Shown here: positions 24,559-33,766 of the stretch, piece after piece
Layout of the letters: every line of letters starts with the position of its first letter
Numbering within the stretch: the first letter of the stretch is position 1
Assembly (NCBI GenBank): GCA_017537925.1
Contig: JAFYJW010000019.1
Span: 1-64,000, forward strand
Source of the DNA: Synergistes sp.
GTDB taxonomy: Bacteria > Synergistota > Synergistia > Synergistales > Synergistaceae
DNA length: 64,000 nt
Reading direction: 5' to 3'
The notes under the pieces: model-generated
Told to the model about the DNA's origin: nothing
Database searches by the model: none
The model's input: the letters and a program-made list of their open reading frames with translations, nothing else
Made by a program: the position numbers and the translations under genes

Positions 24559-26508
24559 TTGACTGGTAATATTGTTCACGGAGTGTCCCTTGCGGGAGAA
24601 AAGGATATCTATCTTTTCCGCGAAGGCACGCACAGAAAAATATACGATTTCCTTGGCGCGCATAAGATGAGCCATGACGGCGCGGAAGGCGTTCTTTTCG
24701 CGCTCTGGGCGCCCGCCGCGTCCGAAGTCTTCGTGATGGGCGATTTCAATTCGTGGAACAGAGAAAACCTCCCCCTTTCCCCGCGCTGGGATTCATCGGG
24801 GATATGGGAAGGCTTTGTCCCCGGCGCAGCAGAAGGCTGCCGTTATAAATTCGTGATAAGGACCCGATCGGGCGATCTCATCGAAAAGAGCGATCCACTT
24901 GCATTTGCCTCGGAAATAATGCCTGCAAACGCATCTGTGATCGCCGCTCCGTCATTTGAATGGAGCGACGGTGAATGGATGCTGTCGCGCGGAGCGAAAA
25001 ACGCCCCAGACGCGCCTCAGTCGATATATGAGATACACGCAGGCTCCTGGCGCCGCAATATGGACAATTCGCTGCCCGCATGGCGCCGGCTTGAGGAGGA
25101 GCTTCCCGGCTATCTTGCCGACAACGGCTTTACGCACGCGGAGTTCATGCCTGTCATGGAGCATCCTTTCTACGGCTCATGGGGCTATCAGACGACCGGC
25201 TATTTCGCGCCGACGTCGCGCTACGGGAGCCCCGAAGATCTGATGAGCCTGATAAACGCACTGCACAGGCGCGGCTTAGGTGTGATCCTTGACTGGGTGC
25301 CCTCTCACTTTCCTATGGATTCCTTCGGCCTTTACAGATTCGACGGCACAGCGCTCTACGAGCATGAGGACGCAAGACGCGGCTTCCACCCGGACTGGAA
25401 CAGCGCGATATTCAACTACGGGCGCGGCGAAGTGCGCTCTTTCCTGATATCATCCGCCCACTACTGGCTCGACCGCTATCATGCCGACGGGATAAGAGTG
25501 GATGCCGTAGCTTCGATGCTGTACCTTGATTACTCGCGAAAAGCCGGCGAATGGCTGCCGAACTGTCACGGGGGGAAGGAAAACCTTGAGGCGATAGATT
25601 TCCTTAAAGAGCTCAACTGCGCCCTTTACGAGGATTTCGACGGGGTATCGGTCACAGCGGAGGAATCGACGTCATGGCCGGCCGTCACGAAGCCTGTGTG
25701 GCTCGGAGGACTCGGCTTCGGCTATAAATGGAATATGGGGTGGATGAACGATTTCATCTCATACATGTCGCTGGATCCGATATACCGCAAGTACGCGCAC
25801 GACAGGCTGACTTTCGGCATGTGGTACGCATACGCGGAGAATTTCGTGCTGCCCTTTTCGCACGACGAAGTCGTGTACGGCAAATGTTCTCTTTTTGAAA
25901 AAATGCCGGGAGACGACTGGCAGAAGGCCGCCAATCTGCGTCTTGCGCTCGGCTGGATGCTCTTTCACCCGGGCAAGAAGCTCCTTTTCATGGGAGGGGA
26001 ATTCGGGCAGAGCCGCGAATGGTGCCACGACCGCGGGCTTGACTGGCATCAGCTCGCGGAGGGGCTTCATGCCGGTATAGCAAGGTGGTTTGCCGACGCG
26101 AACAATTTTTATAAAAATAACGAGCAGTTCTGGCAGCTCGACCAAAGCCCCGAAGGCTTCGAGTGGATAGACTGCAGCGACAGAGACGCCGGTGTGGTAT
26201 CATTTATACGCCGTTCGGCAGACGCAGACCGCCCCGCGGTGATAGCGGCGAACTTTACTCCTGTGACACGCTGCGGCTACAGGATAGGGCTGCCTCTCCC
26301 CGGCTTCTGGCGCGAGGTGTTGAACAGCGACGCCTCGGTGTACGGAGGCTCGGGCTGCGGCAACATGGGCGGGGTCACCGCGGAGGATATGCCTTTCCAC
26401 GGAAAGGACTTTTCAGCTGAAATAACGCTTCCGCCGCTATCCTGCACTGTATTTGTAAAAGACGCGCCGCTTCCCGGCGCGCAGAAATCATCCGATCAGG
26501 AGGGATAA
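24559..26508 (+). CDS. glgB: 1,4-alpha-glucan branching enzyme
   Basis: A 649-residue GH13 enzyme. TTG start at 24559 with CGGAGG upstream. It has an N-terminal CBM48-like region (LFALWAPAASEVFVMGDFNSW, near residue 50), then the barrel: GVILDWVPSHFP, DGIRVDAVASMLYLDY with the nucleophile Asp, TAEEST with the acid/base Glu, and LPFSHDEVVYGK. This is the motif set of GlgB. It introduces alpha-1,6 branches into glycogen. No other glycogen genes are nearby; it overlaps no neighbour and is followed after 2 bases by an aminotransferase. Confidence 0.93.
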   Translation: MTGNIVHGVSLAGEKDIYLFREGTHRKIYDFLGAHKMSHDGAEGVLFALWAPAASEVFVMGDFNSWNRENLPLSPRWDSSGIWEGFVPGAAEGCRYKFVIRTRSGDLIEKSDPLAFASEIMPANASVIAAPSFEWSDGEWMLSRGAKNAPDAPQSIYEIHAGSWRRNMDNSLPAWRRLEEELPGYLADNGFTHAEFMPVMEHPFYGSWGYQTTGYFAPTSRYGSPEDLMSLINALHRRGLGVILDWVPSHFPMDSFGLYRFDGTALYEHEDARRGFHPDWNSAIFNYGRGEVRSFLISSAHYWLDRYHADGIRVDAVASMLYLDYSRKAGEWLPNCHGGKENLEAIDFLKELNCALYEDFDGVSVTAEESTSWPAVTKPVWLGGLGFGYKWNMGWMNDFISYMSLDPIYRKYAHDRLTFGMWYAYAENFVLPFSHDEVVYGKCSLFEKMPGDDWQKAANLRLALGWMLFHPGKKLLFMGGEFGQSREWCHDRGLDWHQLAEGLHAGIARWFADANNFYKNNEQFWQLDQSPEGFEWIDCSDRDAGVVSFIRRSADADRPAVIAANFTPVTRCGYRIGLPLPGFWREVLNSDASVYGGSGCGNMGGVTAEDMPFHGKDFSAEITLPPLSCTVFVKDAPLPGAQKSSDQEG

Positions 26509-26510
26509 AT

Positions 26511-27689
26511 ATGCCTACAAAGAGGAAATTTCCGAACAGCCGCATGGCTTCGATAGTGATGTCCGGAGGCATCCGCGAGATAATGACGCTTGCGGGCAGG
26601 ATGGAGCAGGAAGGCAGAAGCATAATCCACATGGAGATAGGCAGACCGGACTTCGATTCCCCTGAGTGTGCCAAAAAAGCCGCAATAAATGCCATCGAAA
26701 GTGGCAACGTGCACTATACGGACATGGCCGGCGCCTATGACCTGCGCCGTGCGGTCGCTGATAAATACCGCAGGGAAAACGGTATGGACGTCGACGCGGA
26801 CAAAAACGTGGTCATCACGTGCGGTGCGATGGAAGCGCTTACCGCGTCGATGCTTACGCTGCTTGAGCCCGGCGAGGAGATAATAGTCCCAGCGCCCTAT
26901 TTTTCCGCCTACGCTGACGAGATAGCGATATCCGGCGCAAAGCTGACGGCTGTTCCCACAAAGATGGAAAACGACTTCCGCGTGCGCGCGGAGGATATAG
27001 CGGCGGCAGTGACGCCGAAAACAGCCGCGATACTTATCAATTCGCCGAACAACCCCAGCGGCACGGTCCTTACAAGGAAAGACCTCGAGGACATAGCGGC
27101 GCTCGCTATAGAAAAGGATCTGTGGGTGATTTCCGACGAATGCTATGAAAAATTCATTTACGACGGAGAACATATCAGCATAGCGAGCCTTCCCGGCATG
27201 GCAGAGCGCACCGTAACATGCTCGGCCGCGTCAAAGACCTGGTCTATGACAGGCTGGCGCATCGGCTGGGTCGTGGCTCCCGAGTCAATGCGCCAGTATG
27301 TGAACAAGTGCCACCAGAATCTTACGACCTGCGCTAATTCATTCGCGCAGGCCGGGGTCGTCGAGGCCTTTGCCAACGCGGACGAAAACGTGAAAACGAT
27401 GATAGACGAGTACCGCAGACGCCGCGATATGGTCGTCAGATGGCTTAACGACATAAAGGGCTTCGAGGCATACACGCCCGCGGGAGCTTTCTACGCATTC
27501 CCGCGCATAGCAAAGCTTGGCATGGACGGCTTTAAATTCTGCTCATGGCTGCTCGAGGAAGCGGGCGTGTCCACCGTGCCGGGAGAGGTCTTCGGGATGC
27601 CTGGGCATATACGCCTTGCCTACTGCCGCGAATATGACTATATCGAAGAGGGTCTTTCGAGAATCAAAAAAGCGGTGGAAAACCTGTAG
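26511..27689 (+). CDS. pyridoxal-phosphate aminotransferase, class I/II (AspC-like)
   Basis: A 392-residue fold-type I enzyme starting 2 bases after the glgB stop, with CAGGAGGG as binding site. Visible elements: MEIGRPDFDSPE near residue 44, NSPNNPSGTV, DECYEKFIYDG, and the PLP lysine in SAASKTWSMTGWRIGW. The amino donor is uncertain: aspartate, alanine or aromatic substrates all fit. In a protein-fermenting anaerobe it likely channels amino acids to 2-oxo acids. Confidence 0.88.
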   Translation: MPTKRKFPNSRMASIVMSGGIREIMTLAGRMEQEGRSIIHMEIGRPDFDSPECAKKAAINAIESGNVHYTDMAGAYDLRRAVADKYRRENGMDVDADKNVVITCGAMEALTASMLTLLEPGEEIIVPAPYFSAYADEIAISGAKLTAVPTKMENDFRVRAEDIAAAVTPKTAAILINSPNNPSGTVLTRKDLEDIAALAIEKDLWVISDECYEKFIYDGEHISIASLPGMAERTVTCSAASKTWSMTGWRIGWVVAPESMRQYVNKCHQNLTTCANSFAQAGVVEAFANADENVKTMIDEYRRRRDMVVRWLNDIKGFEAYTPAGAFYAFPRIAKLGMDGFKFCSWLLEEAGVSTVPGEVFGMPGHIRLAYCREYDYIEEGLSRIKKAVENL

Positions 27690-27707
27690 ATTTTTGCTTA
27701 CTGTGAG

Positions 27708-27745
27708 CGCCGGAACAGGCCTGATGCCTGCGCCGGCGTTTTTTT
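27708..27745 (+). terminator. Rho-independent terminator after the aminotransferase
   Basis: CGCCGG (27708-27713) pairs with CCGGCG (27733-27738); an inner CAGGC/GCCTGC pair extends it; seven Ts follow. It also separates the convergent TSUP gene. Confidence 0.85.
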
Positions 27746-27748
27746 GCG

Positions 27749-28528
27749 CTATGCGAGCAGATCCCACAGGATCCTCAGCATCAAAAGCGCGAGCACGCAT
27801 AGCATCATCGGACGGATGAATTTCGAGCCTCTTGTGAGCGCCATATGCGCTCCGGCAAAATTGCCTGCAATTCCGCATACCGCCGCCGGGACCGCTATCG
27901 AATAGAGTATATTGCCGGCTGCCGCGAAGGTTATGACAGACGCCGCGTTGGAGGCAAGGTTCAGCAGTTTCGCGTTGCCTGAGGCCGTCTTAAGGTCGAA
28001 GCCCATGAGGGCGGAAAAGGCCATTATAGCGAACGTCCCGGTGCCGGGGCCGAATATGCCGTCATAAAAGCCTATCAGAAGCCCGATCACAACCGCGAGC
28101 AGCGCCGCTTTGCGCTGACTGAGCGAGCGCGAGCGGTCTTCGTCGTTCATATCTTTCTTAAAGAGTATCACTGCCGCTGCGCAGGGCAGGATGACAAGCA
28201 CCATGGCCTTTATCGTATGTTCTGAAAGCACGAGGGCAGTCATCGAGCCGCAGGCGGCGCCTGCGAAAGAGCCTGCCGCGGCAATGATCGCGGCGCGCAG
28301 CCGAACGGCGCCGCCCCGCCAGAATTTCATTACGGACAGCACGCAGCCGCAGCAGCCGGAGAATTTATTGCAGCCGAGCGCCATATGCGCAGGCATGCCT
28401 GTGAAAAAGTAAGCAGGCAGAGATATTATCCCTCCGCCCCCCGCCGACGCGTCTACGAAGCCCGCTATGAAAACGAGAAAACATACAAGCAGCAGAGATG
28501 TTTTTGATATTTCAAAGACAGCGTTCAT
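27749..28528 (-). CDS. TSUP (TauE/SafE) family membrane transporter
   Basis: A 259-residue protein with about 8 helices and the TSUP opening FIAGFVDASAGGGGIISLPAYFFTG, followed by HMALGCNKFSG. The second repeat holds FYDGIFGPGTGTFAIMAF. Family members export or import sulfur-containing organic anions or sulfite; the substrate here is unknown. GGAGG lies about 15 bases before the ATG, a rather long spacing. It is transcribed divergently from the FAD oxidase at 28636. Confidence 0.9.
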   Translation of the reverse strand: MNAVFEISKTSLLLVCFLVFIAGFVDASAGGGGIISLPAYFFTGMPAHMALGCNKFSGCCGCVLSVMKFWRGGAVRLRAAIIAAAGSFAGAACGSMTALVLSEHTIKAMVLVILPCAAAVILFKKDMNDEDRSRSLSQRKAALLAVVIGLLIGFYDGIFGPGTGTFAIMAFSALMGFDLKTASGNAKLLNLASNAASVITFAAAGNILYSIAVPAAVCGIAGNFAGAHMALTRGSKFIRPMMLCVLALLMLRILWDLLA

Positions 28529-28635
28529 ATTGTAAATAAGACGCCTCCAGCATAAAATAGAATGTAAGCCAGATTATTATAATATAAATCAAAGATAATA
28601 AAAGCAACCGGATAAATTTCATAGGGAGAGCTTAT

Positions 28636-30057
28636 ATGGCTTACGGAAAAGTCACGCAGAAAGTGATCTCTGAGCTTGCTGGCATAGTTGGCGACTCTTA
28701 TGTCTGGACGACAGAGGAAAAACGAGAGGCCTGTTCAAGAGATGAAACCACGACGCTGGCGCCGGAGGAACGCTTCCTTCCGGACGCCGTGGTCGCGCCC
28801 TCCTCTGCTTCGGAGGTCTCGGCAATACTTAAGACGGCCTGCCGGTACAGGATACCGGTAACGCCGCGCGGAGGCGGCACGGGGCTTTCGGGAGGGGCTT
28901 TGCCGGTAATGGGCGGAATTGTCATCTCCGATGAACGGCTTAACCGCATAATAGAAATAGACGAGAAGAACATGGTGGCTGTGACCGAGCCCGGAGTGAT
29001 AACCAGCGAGATAAATGCGGCTGCAGAGGCAAAGGGGCTCGCCTACAGAGGATATCCCATGAGCGTGCTCTCCTGCCATATAGGCGGGAATATAGCCGAG
29101 AATGCGGGCGGCGGGAATGCCGTAAAATACGGCGTCACTATGCGCTATGTGCTCGGGCTGGAGGTTGTCCTCCCCACAGGAGAAATACTGAATCTCGGAG
29201 GCAAGCTTACAAAGGATGTATCCGGATATTCGCTGAAGGAGCTCTTCGTAGGCTCTGAAGGGACGCTTGGCTATGTTACAAAGATAATACTCAGACTACA
29301 GCCTCTTGTCAGTGACAGGGCTGTACTGCTCGCCCTCTTTGCCGATACGGAAAGCGCGATAGCTGCAGTGCCGCATATCATGACTCAGGGGAAGCTCATT
29401 CCTTCGTCGATAGAGTATATGGATTCCTTCTGCTACAGTGCGGCGTGCGGTTTCCTGAACGAAGAGCTGCCTGCGGAGGGCGTTGGTGCGGTGCTTTTAG
29501 TGGAGCTTGAGGAGAACGGCCAGGATCAGCTTGACCTTTCTATGGAAACGGCCGGCCTGCTTATGAAGGCGTACGGTGCGTCAGAGATCTACGTTGCTGA
29601 CACGCGTTCTTCGCGCGAGCGGGTCTGGGCGGTGCGCAGGAATATAGATGAAGCGCTGCGCGCAGCGCACCCTGTCCAGGCAGATGAGGATATCTCCGTT
29701 CCCATATCCGCGATACCTGAAGCTGCGCGCGCTCTTGCGGATATCGAACGGCGATTCGGCGTTCGGACTGCAAATTTCGGACATGCCGGTGACGGCAACC
29801 TTCATCCGACTTTTCTTAAGCCGGATACGATGTCTGTGGATGAATGGAAGCGTACTGTGAACGATATTGAGTGGGAGCTTTTCCGCGTTACAAAAGAACT
29901 CGGCGGTGTGATAAGCGGAGAGCACGGCATAGGAAGCAAGCGCAGGGAATATTTTGTCTCTCTATGTCCAAGTGGGAATCTTGCGCTTATGAAAAAGATA
30001 AAAAAGGCGATCGACCCGTACGGCATAATGAACCCGGGAAAGATTTTCGACCTCTGA
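28636..30057 (+). CDS. FAD-linked oxidase, GlcD/D-lactate dehydrogenase family (second copy)
   Basis: A 473-residue paralogue of the oxidase at 23054, with AGGGAGAG before ATG. The FAD loop is TPRGGGTGLSGGALPVMGG, followed by GGNIAENAGGGNAVKYG; the C-terminal half has FGHAGDGNLHPTFLKP and GEHGIGSKRREYF. The substrate class is a D-2-hydroxy acid, exact acid unknown. A YjiH-type membrane protein starts 70 bases downstream, which may bring in or release the substrate or its product. Confidence 0.9.
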   Translation: MAYGKVTQKVISELAGIVGDSYVWTTEEKREACSRDETTTLAPEERFLPDAVVAPSSASEVSAILKTACRYRIPVTPRGGGTGLSGGALPVMGGIVISDERLNRIIEIDEKNMVAVTEPGVITSEINAAAEAKGLAYRGYPMSVLSCHIGGNIAENAGGGNAVKYGVTMRYVLGLEVVLPTGEILNLGGKLTKDVSGYSLKELFVGSEGTLGYVTKIILRLQPLVSDRAVLLALFADTESAIAAVPHIMTQGKLIPSSIEYMDSFCYSAACGFLNEELPAEGVGAVLLVELEENGQDQLDLSMETAGLLMKAYGASEIYVADTRSSRERVWAVRRNIDEALRAAHPVQADEDISVPISAIPEAARALADIERRFGVRTANFGHAGDGNLHPTFLKPDTMSVDEWKRTVNDIEWELFRVTKELGGVISGEHGIGSKRREYFVSLCPSGNLALMKKIKKAIDPYGIMNPGKIFDL

Positions 30058-30127
30058 AACAATATGCGCTGAAACAGTGTTTCCTTTAACTGTCAATAAA
30101 AATAAAAAACGAAAGGATGATGCTGAA

Positions 30128-31480
30128 ATGGGTAAAAAAGACAGTTACACTTCGGCTCAGGTAATGCACTTTCTGATCCCTTCACTTATCGGAGCGATAG
30201 TTTTCCTGTTGCCGGTGCCGATGAAGGGCACTCTCAACACGATACTCGGAATCGTGATCGACTGGGGCAAGGCCGTGCTTAAGCCTGTACTGCCCGGTAT
30301 CGCGATGACGCTCGTCGTTATTTCTGCTCTTGTTTCGCTCTGGGCTACCGCTGCAAAACCGGAGAAGATAGCCAAAGACCAGTTCTGGGGGCCTCTTCTG
30401 ATAGTAAAACCCTTCTGGCTTATATCACGTCTGCTGGGGGCCGTGCTGTACGTCCTTATTTTCTTTAAGATAGGTCCCGAGGTCATATGGAATATGGACA
30501 ACGGCGGGACGCCCGGCATACTTCTTGCCCCGGCTCTGCTTATAATTTTTATCGTACTGGCCGGAGTAGTTCCGCTTCTCACCGACTACGGCCTTATGGA
30601 ATATGTCGGCACGTACGCGCGTCCGGTCATGAAGCCTCTTTTCCGCCTTCCGGGGCGTTCGGCTGTCGACTGCCTTGCCTCATGGGTCGGAAGCTGTTCG
30701 GTCGCTGTTGTTATAACGACGAAAGTACACGACGAGGGCTATTACTCTGATCGTGAGGCGGCGGTCATTACTACGGCTTTCTCGGTCATAAGCATCGCGT
30801 ATATTTATGTCATGGCCGATTTCGTCGGTCTGCCGCACATGTACTTCCAGATAATGGTGGCTATATATGCCGTTACTTTCATACTTGCGCTGATAATGCC
30901 GCGCATCTGGCCGCTCTCTTCCATACCGGATACCTTTTCCGGCAAGGCCGGCAAACGCCGCACTGGCGACGATATCCCCGAAGGCTATTCTCTCGGGGAT
31001 TGGGCTCTGAAACTTGCCGTGGAGCGCGCTTCAAAGCAGACCGCCGCGATGACGGTGGATTCAGGCATAAAAACTTTCATCTCTCTTGTGGTGAGCACTA
31101 TGCCGCTTGTAGTTTCATGGGGGACGGTGGTTCTGATCATTGCCAACAACACGCCTGTCTTTCAGATACTCTCCGCGCCCTTTGCATGGTGCCTGCAGCT
31201 TATGAAGATACCTGAGGCCCAGGGGACCGCCCCTGCGTTCATACTTGCCTACGCCGACCAGTTCCTTGCCGCCGTTGTAGGCTCAGGGCGCACGGCCGCG
31301 GCAGCAAAGTTCATGTGCGCCTGCATCTCCGGAACGGGGCTCATTTATATGACGGAAGTCGGCGTGCTTATACTTCAGTCTTCGATCCCGCTCTCATTCT
31401 GGAAGCTCACGGGGATATACATAATAAGGGCTGTGCTGAGCATCTTCCTGCTGGCGCCCTTTGCGTGGCTTTTCTGTTAA
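30128..31480 (+). CDS. YjiH-family membrane protein with nucleoside-recognition (Gate) domain
   Basis: A 450-residue integral membrane protein. ATG 30128 has GAAAGGA 10 bases upstream, so the in-frame ATG at 30077 is less likely. About 10 helices. Gate-type features include PLFRLPGRSAVDCLASWVGSCSVAVVITTKVHDEGYYS and a C-terminal AYADQFLAAVVGSGRTAAAAKF. Proteins of this group are suspected transporters; the substrate is unknown. It follows the FAD oxidase and may belong to its transcript. Confidence 0.82.
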   Translation: MGKKDSYTSAQVMHFLIPSLIGAIVFLLPVPMKGTLNTILGIVIDWGKAVLKPVLPGIAMTLVVISALVSLWATAAKPEKIAKDQFWGPLLIVKPFWLISRLLGAVLYVLIFFKIGPEVIWNMDNGGTPGILLAPALLIIFIVLAGVVPLLTDYGLMEYVGTYARPVMKPLFRLPGRSAVDCLASWVGSCSVAVVITTKVHDEGYYSDREAAVITTAFSVISIAYIYVMADFVGLPHMYFQIMVAIYAVTFILALIMPRIWPLSSIPDTFSGKAGKRRTGDDIPEGYSLGDWALKLAVERASKQTAAMTVDSGIKTFISLVVSTMPLVVSWGTVVLIIANNTPVFQILSAPFAWCLQLMKIPEAQGTAPAFILAYADQFLAAVVGSGRTAAAAKFMCACISGTGLIYMTEVGVLILQSSIPLSFWKLTGIYIIRAVLSIFLLAPFAWLFC

Positions 31481-31546
31481 CTGAAAAATTATAGGCGGTC
31501 TTTGTTGAAAATAATGCGAAGGCCGCGCAACTTTTTTGGCGGTCAT

Positions 31547-31555
31547 TGGTATAAT
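31547..31555 (+). promoter_or_regulatory. extended -10 promoter before the flavin-reductase gene
   Basis: TGGTATAAT is an extended -10 (TGn then TATAAT at 31550-31555), 55 bases before the start codon. No strong -35 is needed for this class, and none is seen. Confidence 0.6.
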
Positions 31556-31609
31556 TTAGTTGATGCTATTTTCAGGCTTTCAAATAACATAAGCAAAGGG
31601 GCGGTTGAT

Positions 31610-32134
31610 ATGGCAGAAATAGACATGAAGGCGATGTTTTCGCTGACATACGGAATGTATATAGTCAGCACGGAGTTTAACGGCAAACTGAACGGACAGG
31701 TAGCCAATACCTGCATGCAGATCACTTCCGCGCCTCTGTGCGTGGCCGTATGCATAAACAAGGCAAACCTGACCACTGAACTTGTTTCGTCACGGGGAGC
31801 TTTTTCCGTTTCGATACTGGAGCAGGACGTGCCGATGACGTTTATCGGACAGTTCGGCTTCAAGTCGGGGCGCGATATCGACAAATTCGCCGGAGTCAAA
31901 TACAGGATGTCCGAGGGCGGTACCCCGCTTATCGAGGACTGGTGCGTTGCAGCATTTGACGCCAAGGTAGTGGAGACAGTCGATATGCCGAGCCATATCC
32001 TTTTTGTCGGAGAGGTCCGCGAATCGGTCTTCTTCAAAGAAGCTCCTCTTTTGACATACAGCGATTACCATACGATAAAGAAGGGCAAGTCGCCGAAGAC
32101 CGCGCCGACTTTCGGCTTCAACGCGCTCAAATAG
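31610..32134 (+). CDS. flavin reductase-like, FMN-binding split-barrel protein
   Basis: A 174-residue cytoplasmic protein. ATG 31610 is preferred (AAAGGGGCGG upstream) over earlier in-frame starts. The pattern MFSLTYGMYIVSTEFNGKLNGQVANTCMQITSAPLCVAVCINKANLTTELV fits the flavin reductase-like domain that binds FMN; VLEQDVPM-like and SHILFVGEV segments follow. Related domains occur in high-molecular-weight rubredoxins of anaerobes, but no rubredoxin domain is attached here. A redox or oxygen-defence role is likely; the substrate is not determinable. The next gene starts at the base after its stop. Confidence 0.85.
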   Translation: MAEIDMKAMFSLTYGMYIVSTEFNGKLNGQVANTCMQITSAPLCVAVCINKANLTTELVSSRGAFSVSILEQDVPMTFIGQFGFKSGRDIDKFAGVKYRMSEGGTPLIEDWCVAAFDAKVVETVDMPSHILFVGEVRESVFFKEAPLLTYSDYHTIKKGKSPKTAPTFGFNALK

Positions 32135-32962
32135 ATGGAAAGACCGCTGGAGAGCGCAGCTGCGAGAGCCGCAGGAGCAGCTGTATTTGAAGGCATATAT
32201 TCCGAATACAACAAAAGAGAATATGTCTCTCCCGATCCGCTGCAGTTCCTGTACGGTTATGACGCCGCGGAGGATCGGGAGGTCGCCGGTCTTATAGCCT
32301 CCGCGCTTGCCTACGGCCGCGTCGCTCAGATATTAAAGAGCGTCGGCCGCGTACTGGACGTCCTGGGGGAGCATCCTGCCGAATATCTTAAAAATACGGA
32401 GTGCTGTGAGTACGAAAGAAAACTTGCGGGCTTCGTGCACAGGTTTACAGACAGCGCGGCGTTATGCTCTTTTCTTGGCGCAGTGGGGGAGGTTCTTCGC
32501 AGTTACGGCTCCCTTGAGCGGCTCTTCCTGAGCGGCTGGCGCGGAGATATCTGCGAAGCCATCGAGAACTTCACTGACGTAATGAACGGTTTTGCCGGAT
32601 GCGGCAGCTCTTTTCTGCTGCCGCGCCCGTCGAAGGGCAGCGCCTGCAAGCGCATGGCGCTCTATCTGCGCTGGATGGTGCGGCACGACGAAGTCGATCC
32701 GGGCGGCTGGAGCGGCATTAAGCCGGCGGACCTTATCGTTCCGCTGGATACGCATCTTTTCCATATCAGCTCCGTTTTGGGGCTCTGTTCGTTAAAGAGC
32801 GCAAACGGCAGGGCCGCGGCTGAGATAACTGAAAGCTTTAGGGATATCAGCCCCGACGACCCTGTGAAGTATGATTTTTCGCTGACACGCTACGGGATAC
32901 GGAACGACATGACAGTTGAAGAGCTTTTCGCTAAATGGCACTGCGGAAGGAAACACGGCTGA
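32135..32962 (+). CDS. TIGR02757/DUF2400 family protein
   Basis: A 275-residue cytoplasmic protein starting right after the flavin-reductase stop. I recognise the family pattern: DPLQFLYGYDAAEDREVAGLIASALAYGRVAQI near the start, then LLPRPSKGSACKRMALYLRWMVR, DLIVPLDTHLFHIS and DFSLTRYGIRND at the end. The function of the family is not established; the helical architecture and PLDTH motif recall HhH-type DNA glycosylases, which is only a suggestion. Confidence 0.85.
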   Translation: MERPLESAAARAAGAAVFEGIYSEYNKREYVSPDPLQFLYGYDAAEDREVAGLIASALAYGRVAQILKSVGRVLDVLGEHPAEYLKNTECCEYERKLAGFVHRFTDSAALCSFLGAVGEVLRSYGSLERLFLSGWRGDICEAIENFTDVMNGFAGCGSSFLLPRPSKGSACKRMALYLRWMVRHDEVDPGGWSGIKPADLIVPLDTHLFHISSVLGLCSLKSANGRAAAEITESFRDISPDDPVKYDFSLTRYGIRNDMTVEELFAKWHCGRKHG

Positions 32963-32993
32963 GGGTTTTTGTGTTTACCGTGTGCTGCCGTGA

Positions 32994-33002
32994 TGATATA
33001 AT
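32994..33002 (+). promoter_or_regulatory. extended -10 promoter
   Basis: TGATATAAT lies 31 bases upstream of the start at 33033, an extended -10 form like the one at 31547. Confidence 0.55.
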
Positions 33003-33032
33003 CTCTCAAAACACAAGGAGGCTGCGGCGTCA

Positions 33033-33719
33033 ATGATTTCTTCGGTACTTCCATACTGGGATCAGAACATCGACCTTGATATAGCGCCGTGGGTGCCTTA
33101 TGGCAAGGATTTTTCGCCGGTCACCGTGAACAGGCTCTATAACCCGCTGCTTGGCGGGGTTGCCGGGCTTGCGTTCGAAATGAAGAGCGAATTTCTGTAT
33201 CTTCGGAGTTTTAAAAGCGGCAATATAGGTACGATGGCAAGACAGAATATGATAGACCCTGAGCGCAACGAACCGACTGAGCTCGGCTTTACGATGGTCT
33301 TCGCCTATTCGGAGCAGCTTGAGCGCTCGGTGCTTTCTCTGCTGCATAAGTTCCCCGGCCTGATGGCCGGGCTGACCTTATGCGATATCTGGAACGGCAA
33401 CGTGCTCGTAGACGAGTGCAAGGTCCTCATGCTGATAGACGAAGATCCCTTTTTCAACGAGACCGATTTCATACAGTCGCTTTACAGTGCGTTTCAGAAA
33501 TTTTCCGGACGTGAAGAATCGTCCATATCATTTTTTGCCGAGAAGTTCGGGTACAGGCGCTGCTCAATAAGCTACGAGACCGACGACCTGACTCAGATGC
33601 GCGTGACCCAGGCGCTCTTCGACATGGAGCTCGATGCCACCAAAGAAGTGCTGGGGCCTGTGCCGGAGCTCAAGATACCGCTTTTGACCTCCATCGGAGC
33701 CTGCAGGAACGATAAATAA
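33033..33719 (+). CDS. hypothetical protein, 228 residues
   Basis: A well-formed gene: extended -10 promoter, CAAGGAGG binding site, and a terminator right after it. The protein is soluble, without signal peptide or membrane segments, and with mixed acidic character. Notable stretches are SVLPYWDQNIDLDIAPWVP at the start, a central LGFTMVFAYSEQLERSVLSLL, and a C-terminal ALFDMELDATKEVLG. I do not recognise a family. Its single-gene transcription unit between a DUF2400 gene and threonine dehydratase says little about its role. Confidence 0.85.
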   Translation: MISSVLPYWDQNIDLDIAPWVPYGKDFSPVTVNRLYNPLLGGVAGLAFEMKSEFLYLRSFKSGNIGTMARQNMIDPERNEPTELGFTMVFAYSEQLERSVLSLLHKFPGLMAGLTLCDIWNGNVLVDECKVLMLIDEDPFFNETDFIQSLYSAFQKFSGREESSISFFAEKFGYRRCSISYETDDLTQMRVTQALFDMELDATKEVLGPVPELKIPLLTSIGACRNDK

Positions 33720-33722
33720 AAC

Positions 33723-33750
33723 AGCCGGGAGCGTGCTCCCGGCTTCTTTT
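33723..33750 (+). terminator. Rho-independent terminator
   Basis: AGCCGGGAGC (33723-33732) pairs with GCTCCCGGCT with a tiny loop, followed by TCTTTT. It lies between convergent genes and may serve both. Confidence 0.8.
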
Positions 33751-33766
33751 GTCTGCTGTCCCTTTA

